Source: Rurimicrobium sp040387755 (GTDB taxonomy: Bacteria > Bacteroidota > Bacteroidia > Chitinophagales > Chitinophagaceae). From it: a stretch of 64,000 nt of DNA. The position numbers and the translations under genes are program-made. The stretch covers positions 1 to 64,000 of the forward strand of contig JAZKDB010000003.1 in NCBI GenBank assembly GCA_040387755.1, read 5' to 3'. The notes below the pieces were generated by a model, which made no database searches, was not told where the DNA came from, and worked only from the letters and a program-made list of their open reading frames with translations. Below, in pieces: positions 19,727 through 29,558 of the stretch. Within the stretch, counting starts at the first letter, position 1; every line of letters starts with the position of its first letter.

Positions 19727-22700
19727 ATGAAAAACAATTACTTTTTTCTTTTTTTAAAGAACAGCTTCTGTCTTTTAGCAGTCTTTTTGCTTACACTGAA
19801 TAATACCTCAATTGCTCAGTCTGCCTCTTCGTATGGATTTTCAGCGTCTTCGGGCACATTTACCTACTTGTCGGGCGGTACTTCTGTATCAACTCTTCTG
19901 GACGATGATGTGACTGCTACAGTTCCGATAGGTTTTACGTTTAATTATTGTGGTACTGGTTATACGCAGTTAAAGCCATGTTCCAACGGATGGATATCTT
20001 TTAATACATCAACTACATCTATATTATGGACAAATTCGTTAACGAATCTGAACACAATAAAGCCTGCATTGTTACCATTTTTTGATGATATGACTGGTTA
20101 TGGTGCAGGTGCCGATGTCACATATGCTACAACAGGTTCAGCAGGCTCCAGAGTTTTTACATTGGAATATAAAAATTGGGATGCTGATTATTCTTATGAG
20201 AATACATTGTCTTTTCAAATCAAATTGTATGAAGCAACGGGAGTTATTCAATATATTTATCAACAAGAGTCAGGTTATTTTGGAGGCTACAATTCTACTA
20301 CAATTGGCATTGGAGATGGTGCAGCTACCCCTACATATTTATCGCTTAATGGCTTAGGGTCTTCACCAACAGCATCATCAACTACTTTTACTACATCTCT
20401 GAATGGGCGTCCGGCAAATGGGCAAGTATATCAATTTACACCACCAGTAGTTTGTACAGGAACTCCAACAGCAGGAGCAACATCAGCTTCTTCTTCCAGT
20501 ATTTGTTTCGGAGCTTCCACAACATTAAGTTTGCCTACTGCTTCTGCAGGTGCAGGAATCTCATACCAATGGCAATCTTCTCCGGATAATATCGTTGCCT
20601 ACACAAATATTGCAGGTGCTGTTTCTTCTACATATGTAGCTTCTCCAAGTTCTTCTATTTATTACAGATGCGTTGTAACCTGCTCTTCAGGCCCTACAAG
20701 TGTCAATTCAACCCCTGTTCAAATTACTTTTGCCAATAGTGTTCTAACAACAACTCCCGGAGTAAGATGTGGAACTGGCACTGTCTCATTAAGTGCAACC
20801 GGTTCTACAGGTACAACAATGAAGTGGTATGCTGCTGCCACCGGAGGTGCCTCATTAGGTTCGGGTTCTCCATTTACTACACCAACTATAAGCAGCACAA
20901 CCAATTATTATGTTGCAGCAGAAACCAATGCTTCTGGAATAGGCCAGATTGGTTCCGGAACTTCTTTAACATCTTCGACCAGTTATCCAACCGCTTTTGG
21001 TAATTATTGGTATCAGGAATGGCAGCAAATTGTATACACCGCAGCAGAATTAAATGCAGCAGGTTTAGGAGCAGGAAATATTACTGCATTGGCATTTAAT
21101 ATTTCAGGTTTGCCTGGACCAGGATCTGTAAGTGGTTATAACCTTAAAATTGGCACGACTACAGGAACTACAATATCAAGCTTTACAACAACCGGGCTTA
21201 CAAATGTTTTCGGACCAAGTACCGTAACCCCCGCTAGCGGTTGGAATACAGTTACCCTCAGTACACCATATAATTGGGACGGAACATCAAACATAATTGT
21301 TGATATTCGTGCCAATGGTGCATATGGTTCAGCAAATGCAACCACTTATTATACATCTACTTCTGGTACTACCTGCCTGTATGCTTATACCTCAAGCAGT
21401 ACAATTGGCTCTGGCTTTTTCACATCAAGTCCTACGCCATCAACGTCAACATCAAGACCTAATATCCGATTTACCGGAAATCTTGTCTGCAGCAGTCCTA
21501 GAGTAACAGTAGCGGCAACTGTCAATACCCCACCAGCATTCAGTATTTCAGGAACGCAAACAATCTGCAATAATACAGTAGCCACCCTAAGTGTCAGCTC
21601 TACACTGTCCAATTTTAATACTTATGTTTGGTCACCCGCAACATCCTTATATACAGATTTGGCTTGTACCGTTGCTTATACTGCCGGGTCAAGTGCCAGT
21701 ACGGTATATTATAAAAGTTCAACGGCAGGAGCTATAACTTACACCTGCAATGCCAATAATACCACTTCATTATGTGCCTCAACGGCAACGGTAACAATTA
21801 CCAATTTACCATCTTCAGTAGCTGTGGTAGCCACGCCTTCCAATCTTTGTGTTTCGGGCAATACAACACTTGCTTTAAGCCCTGCTACTGGATATGGTGC
21901 GGCTCAGTTTCAATGGCAATCATCTTCAGACAACTCTTCGTTTTCAGATTCTGCTTCGATGACAGGAACCTCACTGACTACAAAAATGCTGACTGCCAGC
22001 AGATATTACAGGGTGGTTTTGAAAAACAGCTCAGGAACATTCTGTTTAAACTCAACATCTGATACAGCCTTGGTATATAATCCTTCAGTAAGTTCCGTAA
22101 CCCCTGCCAGCAGATGCGGGTTTGGTTCCGTTACTTTGGCTGCCACGGCGATAGATGGTACTATCGATTGGTTTGCGGCTTCTTCAGGAGGTACATCCTT
22201 AGGCTCCGGCACATCTTTCACTACACCTTCTTTGGGTTCTACTACTACCTATTATGCAGAGGTAAGAGCAACTCCGGATATTTCGGCAGTTACCGGCACT
22301 GGAACAGTCACAATCGGAACCTCTACTTCAGGAACCGGATTAACCCCCTTCTCGCAATATTATGAATCGGGACGTACTCAATTCCTGGTGATGGCATCAG
22401 ACTTGATAGCTGCCGGTCTTACTCCCGGTACCTTTTCAAATATGGCATTTAATGTGTCTACTAAGAACAGTACCTTAAATTATGTAGGATATACAATTAA
22501 ACTGGCGCATACAACCGCTACTTCACTCAGTGGATACCTAAGCCCAACATTTACTACGGTATATGGCCCAGTAAATTATGCCACAACTTCAGGAGCAAAT
22601 GTATTCCCTATGTCAGGAGGATTCTCTTGGAATGGCACTTCTAATTTGTTGGTTGAAGTTTGCTACAGTAATGCTACCGGCACATATTCTGATTATTCAT

Positions 22701-24310
22701 ATAATGATATAGTTACCGGTACCACCAAGTCATACACTGCTACCTATGGTACTTATGATGATGGGGCTTATTTATGTACCTCTACCGGATCCGGTTCTGC
22801 ATCCAGCAGCAATTTACCCAATATTACATTTTCAAAGAATGGTTGTGTCAGCTCTCGCTCTCCAGTAGTAGCTACAGTCAACCCACTTCCAACTCCAACT
22901 ATTTCTCCAGCTACCGGTCCGGTTCAAATTTGCGCAGGAAATGTGGCTACATTTACAGGCGGTGGTGGTGGTACCTATCAATGGAGAGATGCATCGGGGC
23001 CAATCTCCGGAGCTACAGGTGGCACTTTTTCGGTAGGTGCAAATGGTTCGTACAGAGTAATCGTAACCAATTCTTTCGGTTGTAAAGACAGTTCGGTATC
23101 TGTTGCAGTAAATGTTAACCCTACTCCATCTGTTTCTATCCTTCCTGCAGGCACCAACTCTATATGTGCTGATTCTGCCCAGAAATTCACCAGCATATTA
23201 ACCGGGTCAGGCCTTACCTATCAATGGTTTAATGGAGCAACAGCAATTACCGGAGCCACAAGAGATTCATTGATTACGACTAATCCGGGAGTTTATACTT
23301 TGCGTGTTTATTTAGGAACATGCTCAGACACCAGTAATCAGGCAACCCTAATTGTGAATCCATTACCGGCATCGAGCTTTGCAAAAACCGGTACTACAGG
23401 CGCCATTTGTTTGGGTAGTACATTAGAGTTGACAGCGTTAACCATCCCTACCTCCTCTTCTTATCAGTGGTCGTTGAATGGTATAGATATTCCCGGGGCA
23501 ACAGCTCAAATATTTAATGCCTCGACAGGTGGTATTTACACAGTTCGTATTAAAGATGCCAACAACTGTCGTAAAACATCTGATACCATGAGTGTCATTA
23601 ATACTCCTATGGGTATTCCAAAACTTTCTCCAAACGAACTCCGTTTCTGTGAGGGTACTGATGTTATGCTTTACTCTAATGCCGGACCTTTTGCCGCATC
23701 TTATATATGGTCGAAGGATGGAGTAACACTTGGCGATACAACATCAACCATAGTAGCAGGAGCATTGGGTATTTATGATGTTACAGTTACTGATGTTTAT
23801 GGATGTACTCTTACATCTACAAAATCATATATTACTGTGGACCCCTTGCCAATTAAACCGGTAATTGTAAAAACAGGAGCTTTATTAAGTACATCAAATC
23901 CTTATTCAACGTATCAATGGTATAGAAATGGTAAAGCAATTGCCGGTGCTACCTTGCGTAATTATACTATTTCGTTTGATGGAAAATATAATGTAGTAGT
24001 AACCAACAATGCAGGTTGTATCAATGAATCTGATGTTCTTTCTGTACAGGGATTAAGTGTAAAGCAAATAGTAAAAGACGAAGTGAATATTGATGTGTAT
24101 CCAAATCCTTCTCAGGATATTATCAATATAGTAGCACCAATTGAAGTAAATCTATTTGTTAAAGATATTCAAGGCAAGCAAATTGTAGAACTTAAAAATG
24201 CTAAGCAAGTGGATATGAGTGCTTATGCTGATGGCATTTACATATTCACTATCACAGACAAAGAGGGAGTGGTAGTGAAAATGGATAAAGTAGTCAAGAG
24301 GACAAATTAA
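19727..24310 (+). CDS. Giant Ig-like repeat adhesin-type T9SS cargo protein
   Basis: This is a 1527-residue secreted protein from ATG 19727, with signal peptide MKNNYFFLFLKNSFCLLAVF onward, cleaved near SIAQ. Residues about 20-240 form a beta-sandwich module common in this phylum (GFTFNYCGTGYTQL..NGWISF). Ig-like CHU_C-associated modules then alternate with two longer paralogous modules of about 200 residues. These begin near residues 410 and 855 (TAAELNAAGLGAGNITALAF and MASDLIAAGLTPGTFSNMAF). Several PKD/Ig-like repeats with YQW..NG..I.GAT motifs follow. The last 75 residues are a type A sorting domain (IDVYPNPSQDIINI ... ADGIYIFTITDKEG). The protein would be exported by T9SS and attached to the surface; adhesion is inferred from the repeats. 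It is a single-gene unit with its own terminator. Confidence 0.88.
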   Translation: MKNNYFFLFLKNSFCLLAVFLLTLNNTSIAQSASSYGFSASSGTFTYLSGGTSVSTLLDDDVTATVPIGFTFNYCGTGYTQLKPCSNGWISFNTSTTSILWTNSLTNLNTIKPALLPFFDDMTGYGAGADVTYATTGSAGSRVFTLEYKNWDADYSYENTLSFQIKLYEATGVIQYIYQQESGYFGGYNSTTIGIGDGAATPTYLSLNGLGSSPTASSTTFTTSLNGRPANGQVYQFTPPVVCTGTPTAGATSASSSSICFGASTTLSLPTASAGAGISYQWQSSPDNIVAYTNIAGAVSSTYVASPSSSIYYRCVVTCSSGPTSVNSTPVQITFANSVLTTTPGVRCGTGTVSLSATGSTGTTMKWYAAATGGASLGSGSPFTTPTISSTTNYYVAAETNASGIGQIGSGTSLTSSTSYPTAFGNYWYQEWQQIVYTAAELNAAGLGAGNITALAFNISGLPGPGSVSGYNLKIGTTTGTTISSFTTTGLTNVFGPSTVTPASGWNTVTLSTPYNWDGTSNIIVDIRANGAYGSANATTYYTSTSGTTCLYAYTSSSTIGSGFFTSSPTPSTSTSRPNIRFTGNLVCSSPRVTVAATVNTPPAFSISGTQTICNNTVATLSVSSTLSNFNTYVWSPATSLYTDLACTVAYTAGSSASTVYYKSSTAGAITYTCNANNTTSLCASTATVTITNLPSSVAVVATPSNLCVSGNTTLALSPATGYGAAQFQWQSSSDNSSFSDSASMTGTSLTTKMLTASRYYRVVLKNSSGTFCLNSTSDTALVYNPSVSSVTPASRCGFGSVTLAATAIDGTIDWFAASSGGTSLGSGTSFTTPSLGSTTTYYAEVRATPDISAVTGTGTVTIGTSTSGTGLTPFSQYYESGRTQFLVMASDLIAAGLTPGTFSNMAFNVSTKNSTLNYVGYTIKLAHTTATSLSGYLSPTFTTVYGPVNYATTSGANVFPMSGGFSWNGTSNLLVEVCYSNATGTYSDYSYNDIVTGTTKSYTATYGTYDDGAYLCTSTGSGSASSSNLPNITFSKNGCVSSRSPVVATVNPLPTPTISPATGPVQICAGNVATFTGGGGGTYQWRDASGPISGATGGTFSVGANGSYRVIVTNSFGCKDSSVSVAVNVNPTPSVSILPAGTNSICADSAQKFTSILTGSGLTYQWFNGATAITGATRDSLITTNPGVYTLRVYLGTCSDTSNQATLIVNPLPASSFAKTGTTGAICLGSTLELTALTIPTSSSYQWSLNGIDIPGATAQIFNASTGGIYTVRIKDANNCRKTSDTMSVINTPMGIPKLSPNELRFCEGTDVMLYSNAGPFAASYIWSKDGVTLGDTTSTIVAGALGIYDVTVTDVYGCTLTSTKSYITVDPLPIKPVIVKTGALLSTSNPYSTYQWYRNGKAIAGATLRNYTISFDGKYNVVVTNNAGCINESDVLSVQGLSVKQIVKDEVNIDVYPNPSQDIINIVAPIEVNLFVKDIQGKQIVELKNAKQVDMSAYADGIYIFTITDKEGVVVKMDKVVKRTN

Positions 24311-24326
24311 TCTCTTCTGTAATTTT

Positions 24327-24366
24327 AAAAGGCCCCTCGCAGTATAAACTCGAGGGGCCTTTTTTA
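24327..24366 (+). terminator. Intrinsic terminator after the giant adhesin gene
   Basis: AAAAGGCCCCTCG pairs with CGAGGGGCCTTTT across an 11-nt loop, followed by T-rich sequence. It can also serve the convergent dihydroorotase gene. Confidence 0.85.
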
Positions 24367-24380
24367 TGATATCTTAAATA

Positions 24381-25712
24381 CTAGTCTCTGTCGAAGTTTA
24401 ATCGCATTCCTTTCTGGCTTTCGATTACCTGACCATTTTCATACACCACATTCCCATTGACTATAGTGTGTGTAATACTTGCCGGCAAAGTCATTCCTTC
24501 CATTGGGCTCCATCCGCAGCGGTACAGGATGTTTTCTTTGCTTACGGTATATTGTTTTTTTAAATTTACCAAAACCAGATCCGCAAAATAACCTTCACGG
24601 ATATAACCTCTTTCTTTTATCTGGAAACAAACCGCCGGAGCATGGGACATTTTTTCCACTACTTTTTCGATACCAATTTTCCCTTGCTGTACATAATGCA
24701 GCATTAGCAAAATGGAATGCTGTACCAATGGTAATCCTGCAGGGGCCTGAGCATAGGGTTGTTGTTTTTCTTCCCAGGTGTGTGGTGCGTGGTCTGTAGC
24801 AATAATGTCTAAAGTGTCATCCAGCAAGGCTTTCCAAAGGGCCTCTTTGTTTTCAGGTGCTTTGATTGCAGGGTTGCATTTGATTTGATTGCCCAGACGT
24901 TCATAGTCGTTAGCGGTAAAATGCAAGTGATGCACACATACTTCATTGGTAATACGTTTTTCTGCCAGAGGCATCATGTTGCTGAATAATTGCAATTCTT
25001 TAGCTGTGCTGATATGCAGAATATGTAGGCGGGTATCATTTTGTTTGGCTAATTGTACTGCTGAAAATGAACTCTCGAAACAAGCTTCCGCATCTCTTAT
25101 CAATGGGTGAAAAGAAGCATGGTCTGCATTGGGATATTTAAGCTTGTTGGCGGCAATTACCCTTTCGTCTTCGCAATGTGTGGCAATGAGCATTTCAGCT
25201 CCGCCAAAAATTTTATTGAGCGTGATATAATTGTCCACCAACATACTGCCTGTACTGGAGCCCATAAAAATCTTGATACCGGCTACATCATTTTTCTTTT
25301 TATTGGTTTTCAAAACTTCTTCTACATTATCATTGCTTACACCCATAAAGAACGAGTAATTCGCTACAGAGCTCTGTGCCGCTATTGCGTACTTATCTTC
25401 CAATAAATCCTGAGTTAAAGCTGCAGGAACAGTGTTGGGCATTTCCATAAAAGAGGTAACGCCACCAGCTACAGCAGCGCGCGCTTCGGAATGAATATTG
25501 GCCTTGTGCGTTAATCCCGGTTCGCGAAAATGAACCTGATCGTCAATAGCACCCGGCAGCAGATGCAAGCCTTCCGCATTGATTTCTCTGGTTCCGGCTG
25601 GTGTTTCTATATTACCGGAAATTTTTTCTATCCGGCCATTACGCAGTAAAACATCGGCAATAAACTGCTTGCCTTCGTTCACGATTGTCGCTTGTTTTAT
25701 AATGATTGACAT
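24381..25712 (-). CDS. pyrC: Dihydroorotase
   Basis: This is a 443-residue amidohydrolase of the pyrimidine pathway, which cyclises carbamoyl-aspartate to dihydroorotate. Motifs in order are DDQVHFREPGLTHKANIH, GGVTSFMEMPNT, GIKIFMGSSTGSML, IATHCED, LHILHIST, NEVCVHHLHF, IATDHAPHT and the C-terminal ADLVLV and VNGNVVYENG. The first metal-binding His of the usual HxH is Gln (QVH). From memory the Porphyromonas gingivalis enzyme has the same QVHFREPG, so this is a lineage trait rather than a defect. It is monocistronic, with its start 79 bp from the divergent outer-membrane protein gene. Confidence 0.92.
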   Translation of the reverse strand: MSIIIKQATIVNEGKQFIADVLLRNGRIEKISGNIETPAGTREINAEGLHLLPGAIDDQVHFREPGLTHKANIHSEARAAVAGGVTSFMEMPNTVPAALTQDLLEDKYAIAAQSSVANYSFFMGVSNDNVEEVLKTNKKKNDVAGIKIFMGSSTGSMLVDNYITLNKIFGGAEMLIATHCEDERVIAANKLKYPNADHASFHPLIRDAEACFESSFSAVQLAKQNDTRLHILHISTAKELQLFSNMMPLAEKRITNEVCVHHLHFTANDYERLGNQIKCNPAIKAPENKEALWKALLDDTLDIIATDHAPHTWEEKQQPYAQAPAGLPLVQHSILLMLHYVQQGKIGIEKVVEKMSHAPAVCFQIKERGYIREGYFADLVLVNLKKQYTVSKENILYRCGWSPMEGMTLPASITHTIVNGNVVYENGQVIESQKGMRLNFDRD

Positions 25713-25747
25713 TGTTGTTGCTATTTAAATATTGTAAGATTTAGCTG

Positions 25748-25755
25748 TACTTTTG
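25748..25755 (+). promoter_or_regulatory. Putative -7 element for the RemB/Wzi-like gene
   Basis: TACTTTTG fits TAnnTTTG and lies 36 bp upstream of the ATG at 25791. No clear -33 TTTG is seen at the ideal spacing. Confidence 0.45.
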
Positions 25756-25790
25756 GGCAAATTAGCACAAGTATCCAAAACAACAGGACT

Positions 25791-27512
25791 ATGACTAAAA
25801 AATTACTTTTTATTGGCGCATTGAGTGTAACTATTGCTGCCCAGGTAAATGCCCAAAACACTTACCTGCAGCTTGGTGAAGATGAATATCATTTGCTGGA
25901 CAGATTGGAAACCAAATCTGGCAAATTATCTGACAAGTTGTTTTTGAGCGGGAGTCCGGTAAGCAGGAAGGACGCAGTGAGTTTTCTAAGTTATAAAAAA
26001 GAAGCAGAGTCGGATAAAGTAGTGATTTCTCATATTGGAGGCACAATGGTTGATAGCTACAACATTCAACATGCAGTAGCTATTAGTAGCGAATGGACGA
26101 ATGATAGGCAAGGGGAGATTCCCACAAAAAGGCCTTGGTTCAATACTTTCTACAAAACCCAAGCTAATTTTTACGAAGTCAATACCAAAGATTTTTTCCT
26201 GGCTGTAAATCCTGTTATCAGCGCGCAGGTAATACGTGAGCAATACTCGATAGGGGGTACGTCTACCAGTCAAAATTTATTCGCCAGCAGCCGCGGTGCC
26301 GAAGTACGTGGACGCATTGCCAATAAGATTGGTTTTTATACCTACCTAACCGACAATCAGGAGCAACCTAACTCCTATGTCGCCAGTTGGATTGTAAAAA
26401 ACCAAGCTGTTCCGGGTGCCGATTATTTTCAGAATACACCAGGTTCTAAAACCTATGATTATATCCAGGCTCGAGGATACATCGATTTTGCTGTAGTGAA
26501 AAATTATGTAAATCTTACTGCTGGTTATGATAAAAATTTTATTGGTGATGGCGTAAGAAGCCTTTTCCTCAGCGACTTTGCAGCTAATTCTACTTTTGTA
26601 AAACTGAATACCAAAATCTGGAAGCTCAATTATCAGAATATCTATTCCGAGATAATACCACCCTACAATCGGGGAGCAGACAGGCAATTGCCAGTTAAGT
26701 ATTCTACCACACATTACCTAACTATCAACGCCACTAAATGGTTGAATGTTGGCTTCTTTGAAAACGTTATTTTTCAACGTGGCGATCATTATTCTTTTGG
26801 TTATCTGAACCCTATTATTTTCTTCCGCGCAATAGAACGTGGCTATGGCAGTCCGGATAATGTTAACCTTGGTTTTAGCGCCAAGGCCATTGTTACAAAA
26901 GGAGTACAGCTGTATGGCCAATTGTTTTTGGATGAGTTTCGTTCCAAGGAGTTATTCGGCAGCAACAAATGGTGGGGCAATAAATATGGTGTGCAATTGG
27001 GTGCTAAATACTTTGATGCCTTTACCATTAAAAATCTTGACCTTCAGGGAGAGTTAAACATGGTTCGCCCTTATGCTTACTCGCACTCTGATAGTGTAAC
27101 CAATTATACTCATTACAACCAGCCGCTTGCTCACCCATTGGGGTCAGGTTTTGTAGAGATGATAGGAATTGCCAATTATCGCCCGATAAAAAAGCTATTA
27201 CTCATGGGTAAATTAATGTATTACAAGCGCGGTGTTGATACAGGAGGACTCAATTATGGCAATAACATTTTCAGAAGCTATAATACAGTGGCCAATCAGT
27301 ATGGGGTGAAGATGATCAATGGTCTCGGTAGCAATTGTATGTTGATGAGCCTGAACGGAAGTTATAAAATTGCAGAACGTTTGTTCTTCGACTTAGGATT
27401 TATTTACCGAAACTATAAATACGATAATAATTATCTTCCTGAGCAAAAATCACTCAGTATCTATTCAGGCTTACGTCTCAATATTGCGCGAAGGGCTTAT
27501 GATTTCATGTAA
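25791..27512 (+). CDS. Outer-membrane beta-barrel protein, RemB/Wzi-like
   Basis: This is a 573-residue protein with a signal peptide cleaved near VNAQ. The mature N-terminus (YHLLDRLETKSGKL ... LSGSPVSRKDAVSFL) is the typical opening of Bacteroidota proteins related to the capsule-assembly Wzi barrel and to the gliding-motility adhesin RemB. The rest is dense in amphipathic strands with aromatic girdles, for example KYGVQLGAKYFDAFTIKN and SLSIYSGLRLNI, consistent with a barrel of 16 or more strands. It ends with NIARRAYDFM rather than a sorting domain, so it is embedded in the outer membrane rather than a T9SS cargo. The nadD gene starts 18 bp downstream, so they may be co-transcribed. The role in surface polysaccharide or motility is inferred from family resemblance only. 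Confidence 0.7.
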   Translation: MTKKLLFIGALSVTIAAQVNAQNTYLQLGEDEYHLLDRLETKSGKLSDKLFLSGSPVSRKDAVSFLSYKKEAESDKVVISHIGGTMVDSYNIQHAVAISSEWTNDRQGEIPTKRPWFNTFYKTQANFYEVNTKDFFLAVNPVISAQVIREQYSIGGTSTSQNLFASSRGAEVRGRIANKIGFYTYLTDNQEQPNSYVASWIVKNQAVPGADYFQNTPGSKTYDYIQARGYIDFAVVKNYVNLTAGYDKNFIGDGVRSLFLSDFAANSTFVKLNTKIWKLNYQNIYSEIIPPYNRGADRQLPVKYSTTHYLTINATKWLNVGFFENVIFQRGDHYSFGYLNPIIFFRAIERGYGSPDNVNLGFSAKAIVTKGVQLYGQLFLDEFRSKELFGSNKWWGNKYGVQLGAKYFDAFTIKNLDLQGELNMVRPYAYSHSDSVTNYTHYNQPLAHPLGSGFVEMIGIANYRPIKKLLLMGKLMYYKRGVDTGGLNYGNNIFRSYNTVANQYGVKMINGLGSNCMLMSLNGSYKIAERLFFDLGFIYRNYKYDNNYLPEQKSLSIYSGLRLNIARRAYDFM

Positions 27513-27529
27513 TTCTTAAAAGAAGATTT

Positions 27530-28099
27530 GTGCGTATCGGACTATATTTTGGAAGCTTTAATCCCATACACAATGGGCATTTGATTATTGCCAACCACAT
27601 AGCAGAAAACTGTGCGGTGGATAAGGTTTGGTTTGTTGTTTCTCCGCAAAACCCACTAAAGGAATCAAAATCTTTACTCAATGAGTATCACAGGCTGCAT
27701 CTGGTTTCGCTGGCTATTCAGGACAATTCCAGAATGGCTGTCAGCGATATTGAGTTTCGTTTACCAAAGCCTTCTTATACTATTGATACACTGACTTATT
27801 TACAAGAGCAATTTCCAAAAAATACGTTTACTGTGATTATGGGAAGCGATAGTTTTCAGAATATTCAACGTTGGAAAAATTATGAATTATTGCTCAAAAA
27901 TTATCCGGTCATTATTTATCAGCGGCCGGGATTTGAAGTAACAGAAACCTATGGAGCCAATCTTGAAATTGTGAAAGCGCCAATGCTCGAAATTTCTTCC
28001 ACTTATTTGCGTGAGCAAATCCGAAACAAAAAATCTATCCGGTACCTCACGCCAGATGAGGTGTGCGATTATATCAGTGAAAACAGGTATTATCTGTAG
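27530..28099 (+). CDS. nadD: Nicotinate-nucleotide adenylyltransferase
   Basis: This is a 189-residue nucleotidyltransferase of the NAD biosynthesis pathway, transferring AMP to nicotinate mononucleotide. GSFNPIHNGHL (residues 8-18) is the (H/T)xGH nucleotide-binding signature. VIMGSDSFQNIQRWKNYELLL and the C-terminal ISSTYLREQI (ISSTxxR) complete the family pattern. The start codon is GTG at 27530, 18 bp after the preceding gene. A small lipoprotein gene follows after 20 bp. Confidence 0.93.
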   Translation: MRIGLYFGSFNPIHNGHLIIANHIAENCAVDKVWFVVSPQNPLKESKSLLNEYHRLHLVSLAIQDNSRMAVSDIEFRLPKPSYTIDTLTYLQEQFPKNTFTVIMGSDSFQNIQRWKNYELLLKNYPVIIYQRPGFEVTETYGANLEIVKAPMLEISSTYLREQIRNKKSIRYLTPDEVCDYISENRYYL

Positions 28100-28119
28100 C
28101 ATATTAGCCATCGATTTTT

Positions 28120-28536
28120 ATGAAAAAAGTAAAAAGCAATATCCTGTTTGTGTTTCTCTTTGTAACTGTAGCGTGTACAAGCAACCTTGAAATGAACAAG
28201 CAAAACTTGGAGTATAAAGATTCTCTTTCTCCGCCACTTGTTGAGGATAGTGCCGTAATCAATATTCCTTCAATTGAATGGTTAGATGATTCCGTCTCAC
28301 AATATATAAAGCGCTCGCAAATGGAATTAATTGCTTTGGACAAAAAAAATAATAAACAAATTAGTTGGATGATAGATAAGCAGGAAAGGAATGAAAGAGT
28401 TTATTATGCTATAAAAATCGGACGAGATTTTGAAGATAGATTTGTTTCAGATGGCTGGATTTTTATTGATTCAGCGAGTCGTCAAATTTACGAATATGAT
28501 TTGGCGGAAGATAGTTTAATTGAATTCAAAGACTAG
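28120..28536 (+). CDS. Small lipoprotein of unknown function
   Basis: This is a 138-residue protein with a lipoprotein signal ending FVTVAC (Cys near residue 19). The mature part is acidic and contains WLDDSVSQYIKRSQMELIALDK, then a compact strand region (YYAIKIGRDFEDRFVSDGWIFID and IYEYDLAEDSLIEF) that may be an immunoglobulin-like or cystatin-like fold. No family is recognised. It lies 20 bp after nadD on the same strand and 59 bp before the guanidino-hydrolase gene, so a shared transcript is possible. Confidence 0.65.
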   Translation: MKKVKSNILFVFLFVTVACTSNLEMNKQNLEYKDSLSPPLVEDSAVINIPSIEWLDDSVSQYIKRSQMELIALDKKNNKQISWMIDKQERNERVYYAIKIGRDFEDRFVSDGWIFIDSASRQIYEYDLAEDSLIEFKD

Positions 28537-28595
28537 ATAAGAAATTCCACCCAAGAATTTATAAAACACAAGACTTTTTTATAATCAAAATTTCA

Positions 28596-29531
28596 ATGCA
28601 ACAATACTTTTCAAAAATTTTTATGGTTCGCCCAGCGCATTTTGCATTTAATGAGCAAACTGCCGAATCAAATTCTTTTCAAAATGCACCAGAAGATATT
28701 TCGGGTATGCAAACAAAAGTGCTGGCCGAATTTGATAGTGCCGTTGCTACGCTGCGGGATGTCGGTGTGGATGTTTGGGTGATTGAAGACACAGATAATG
28801 TCATCAAACCCGATGCCATATTCCCGAATAACTGGATTAGTACTCATGAGGATGGAACAGTGGTTTTATATCCAATGCTTACACCCAATCGCCGCGCCGA
28901 AAGAAGGATGGATATAGTTGAATCTTTAAAAGAAAATTTTGAAGTGTCACGCATATTGGATTTAAGCAGTTATGAGGGCACTAACGAATTTTTAGAAGGT
29001 ACAGGAAGTGTTGTTTTTGATCATGAGGCATGCTTGGCTTATGCATGCCTTTCTCCACGTACACATTTGTCTGTTTTACAACATTTATGTGATGAGATTG
29101 GCTATAAACCTGTAGTTTTTCACTCCGTAGACGAGCAAGGACAAGACGTTTATCATACTAATGTTGTTATGGGTATTGCTAAAGAGTTTGTGGTAATTTG
29201 TCTGGAGTCGGTAAGAGACGAACAGGAACGCGCACTACTGGCAAAAAGTATTGAAACTTCGGGTAAGGAAATTATTGACATCAGTTTTAATCAAGTAAAG
29301 TGTTTTGCAGGAAATGTTCTTGCCGTAAACAATGAGTTAGGTGAAAACTATCTTGCTTTATCTGTAACCGCCTATAGTTCTTTAAGTGAGGGTCAAAAGG
29401 AAAGAATCTCAAGGCATGCAGCTTTTTTACCCATTTCTATCCCCACCATCGAAACAATAGGAGGAGGTGGCGTACGCTGTATGTTGGCACAAAATTTTCT
29501 TAAAATCACTTCTAAAGGACGAAAGTCTTAA
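28596..29531 (+). CDS. CtlX-like citrulline/guanidino hydrolase (amidinotransferase fold)
   Basis: This is a 311-residue cytoplasmic enzyme of the guanidino-group-modifying superfamily. Motifs are MVRPAHFAFNEQTAE, KPDAIFPNNWISTHEDG, NEFLEGTGSVVFD (acidic substrate-binding residue), DVYHTNVVMGI (catalytic His) and GGGGVRCMLAQNFL (catalytic Cys near the C-terminus). The combination PDAxFPNNW with GGGxxRCMLAE/Q is that of the CtlX/arginine-deiminase-related family. The reaction is hydrolysis of arginine, citrulline or a related guanidino or ureido compound, and the substrate is not settled by sequence. It precedes the secreted arginine-deiminase-like gene by 27 bp; the two have related chemistry and opposite cellular locations. 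Confidence 0.85.
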   Translation: MQQYFSKIFMVRPAHFAFNEQTAESNSFQNAPEDISGMQTKVLAEFDSAVATLRDVGVDVWVIEDTDNVIKPDAIFPNNWISTHEDGTVVLYPMLTPNRRAERRMDIVESLKENFEVSRILDLSSYEGTNEFLEGTGSVVFDHEACLAYACLSPRTHLSVLQHLCDEIGYKPVVFHSVDEQGQDVYHTNVVMGIAKEFVVICLESVRDEQERALLAKSIETSGKEIIDISFNQVKCFAGNVLAVNNELGENYLALSVTAYSSLSEGQKERISRHAAFLPISIPTIETIGGGGVRCMLAQNFLKITSKGRKS

Positions 29532-29558
29532 TTTTATCGTTTAACAAATACATCTCCA

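Noticed and set aside
24381..25712. Dihydroorotase inactivated by loss of the first metal His (QVH instead of HVH)
   Set aside because: The same QVHFREPG is, from memory, present in the Porphyromonas gingivalis enzyme, so it is a lineage feature rather than a defect.
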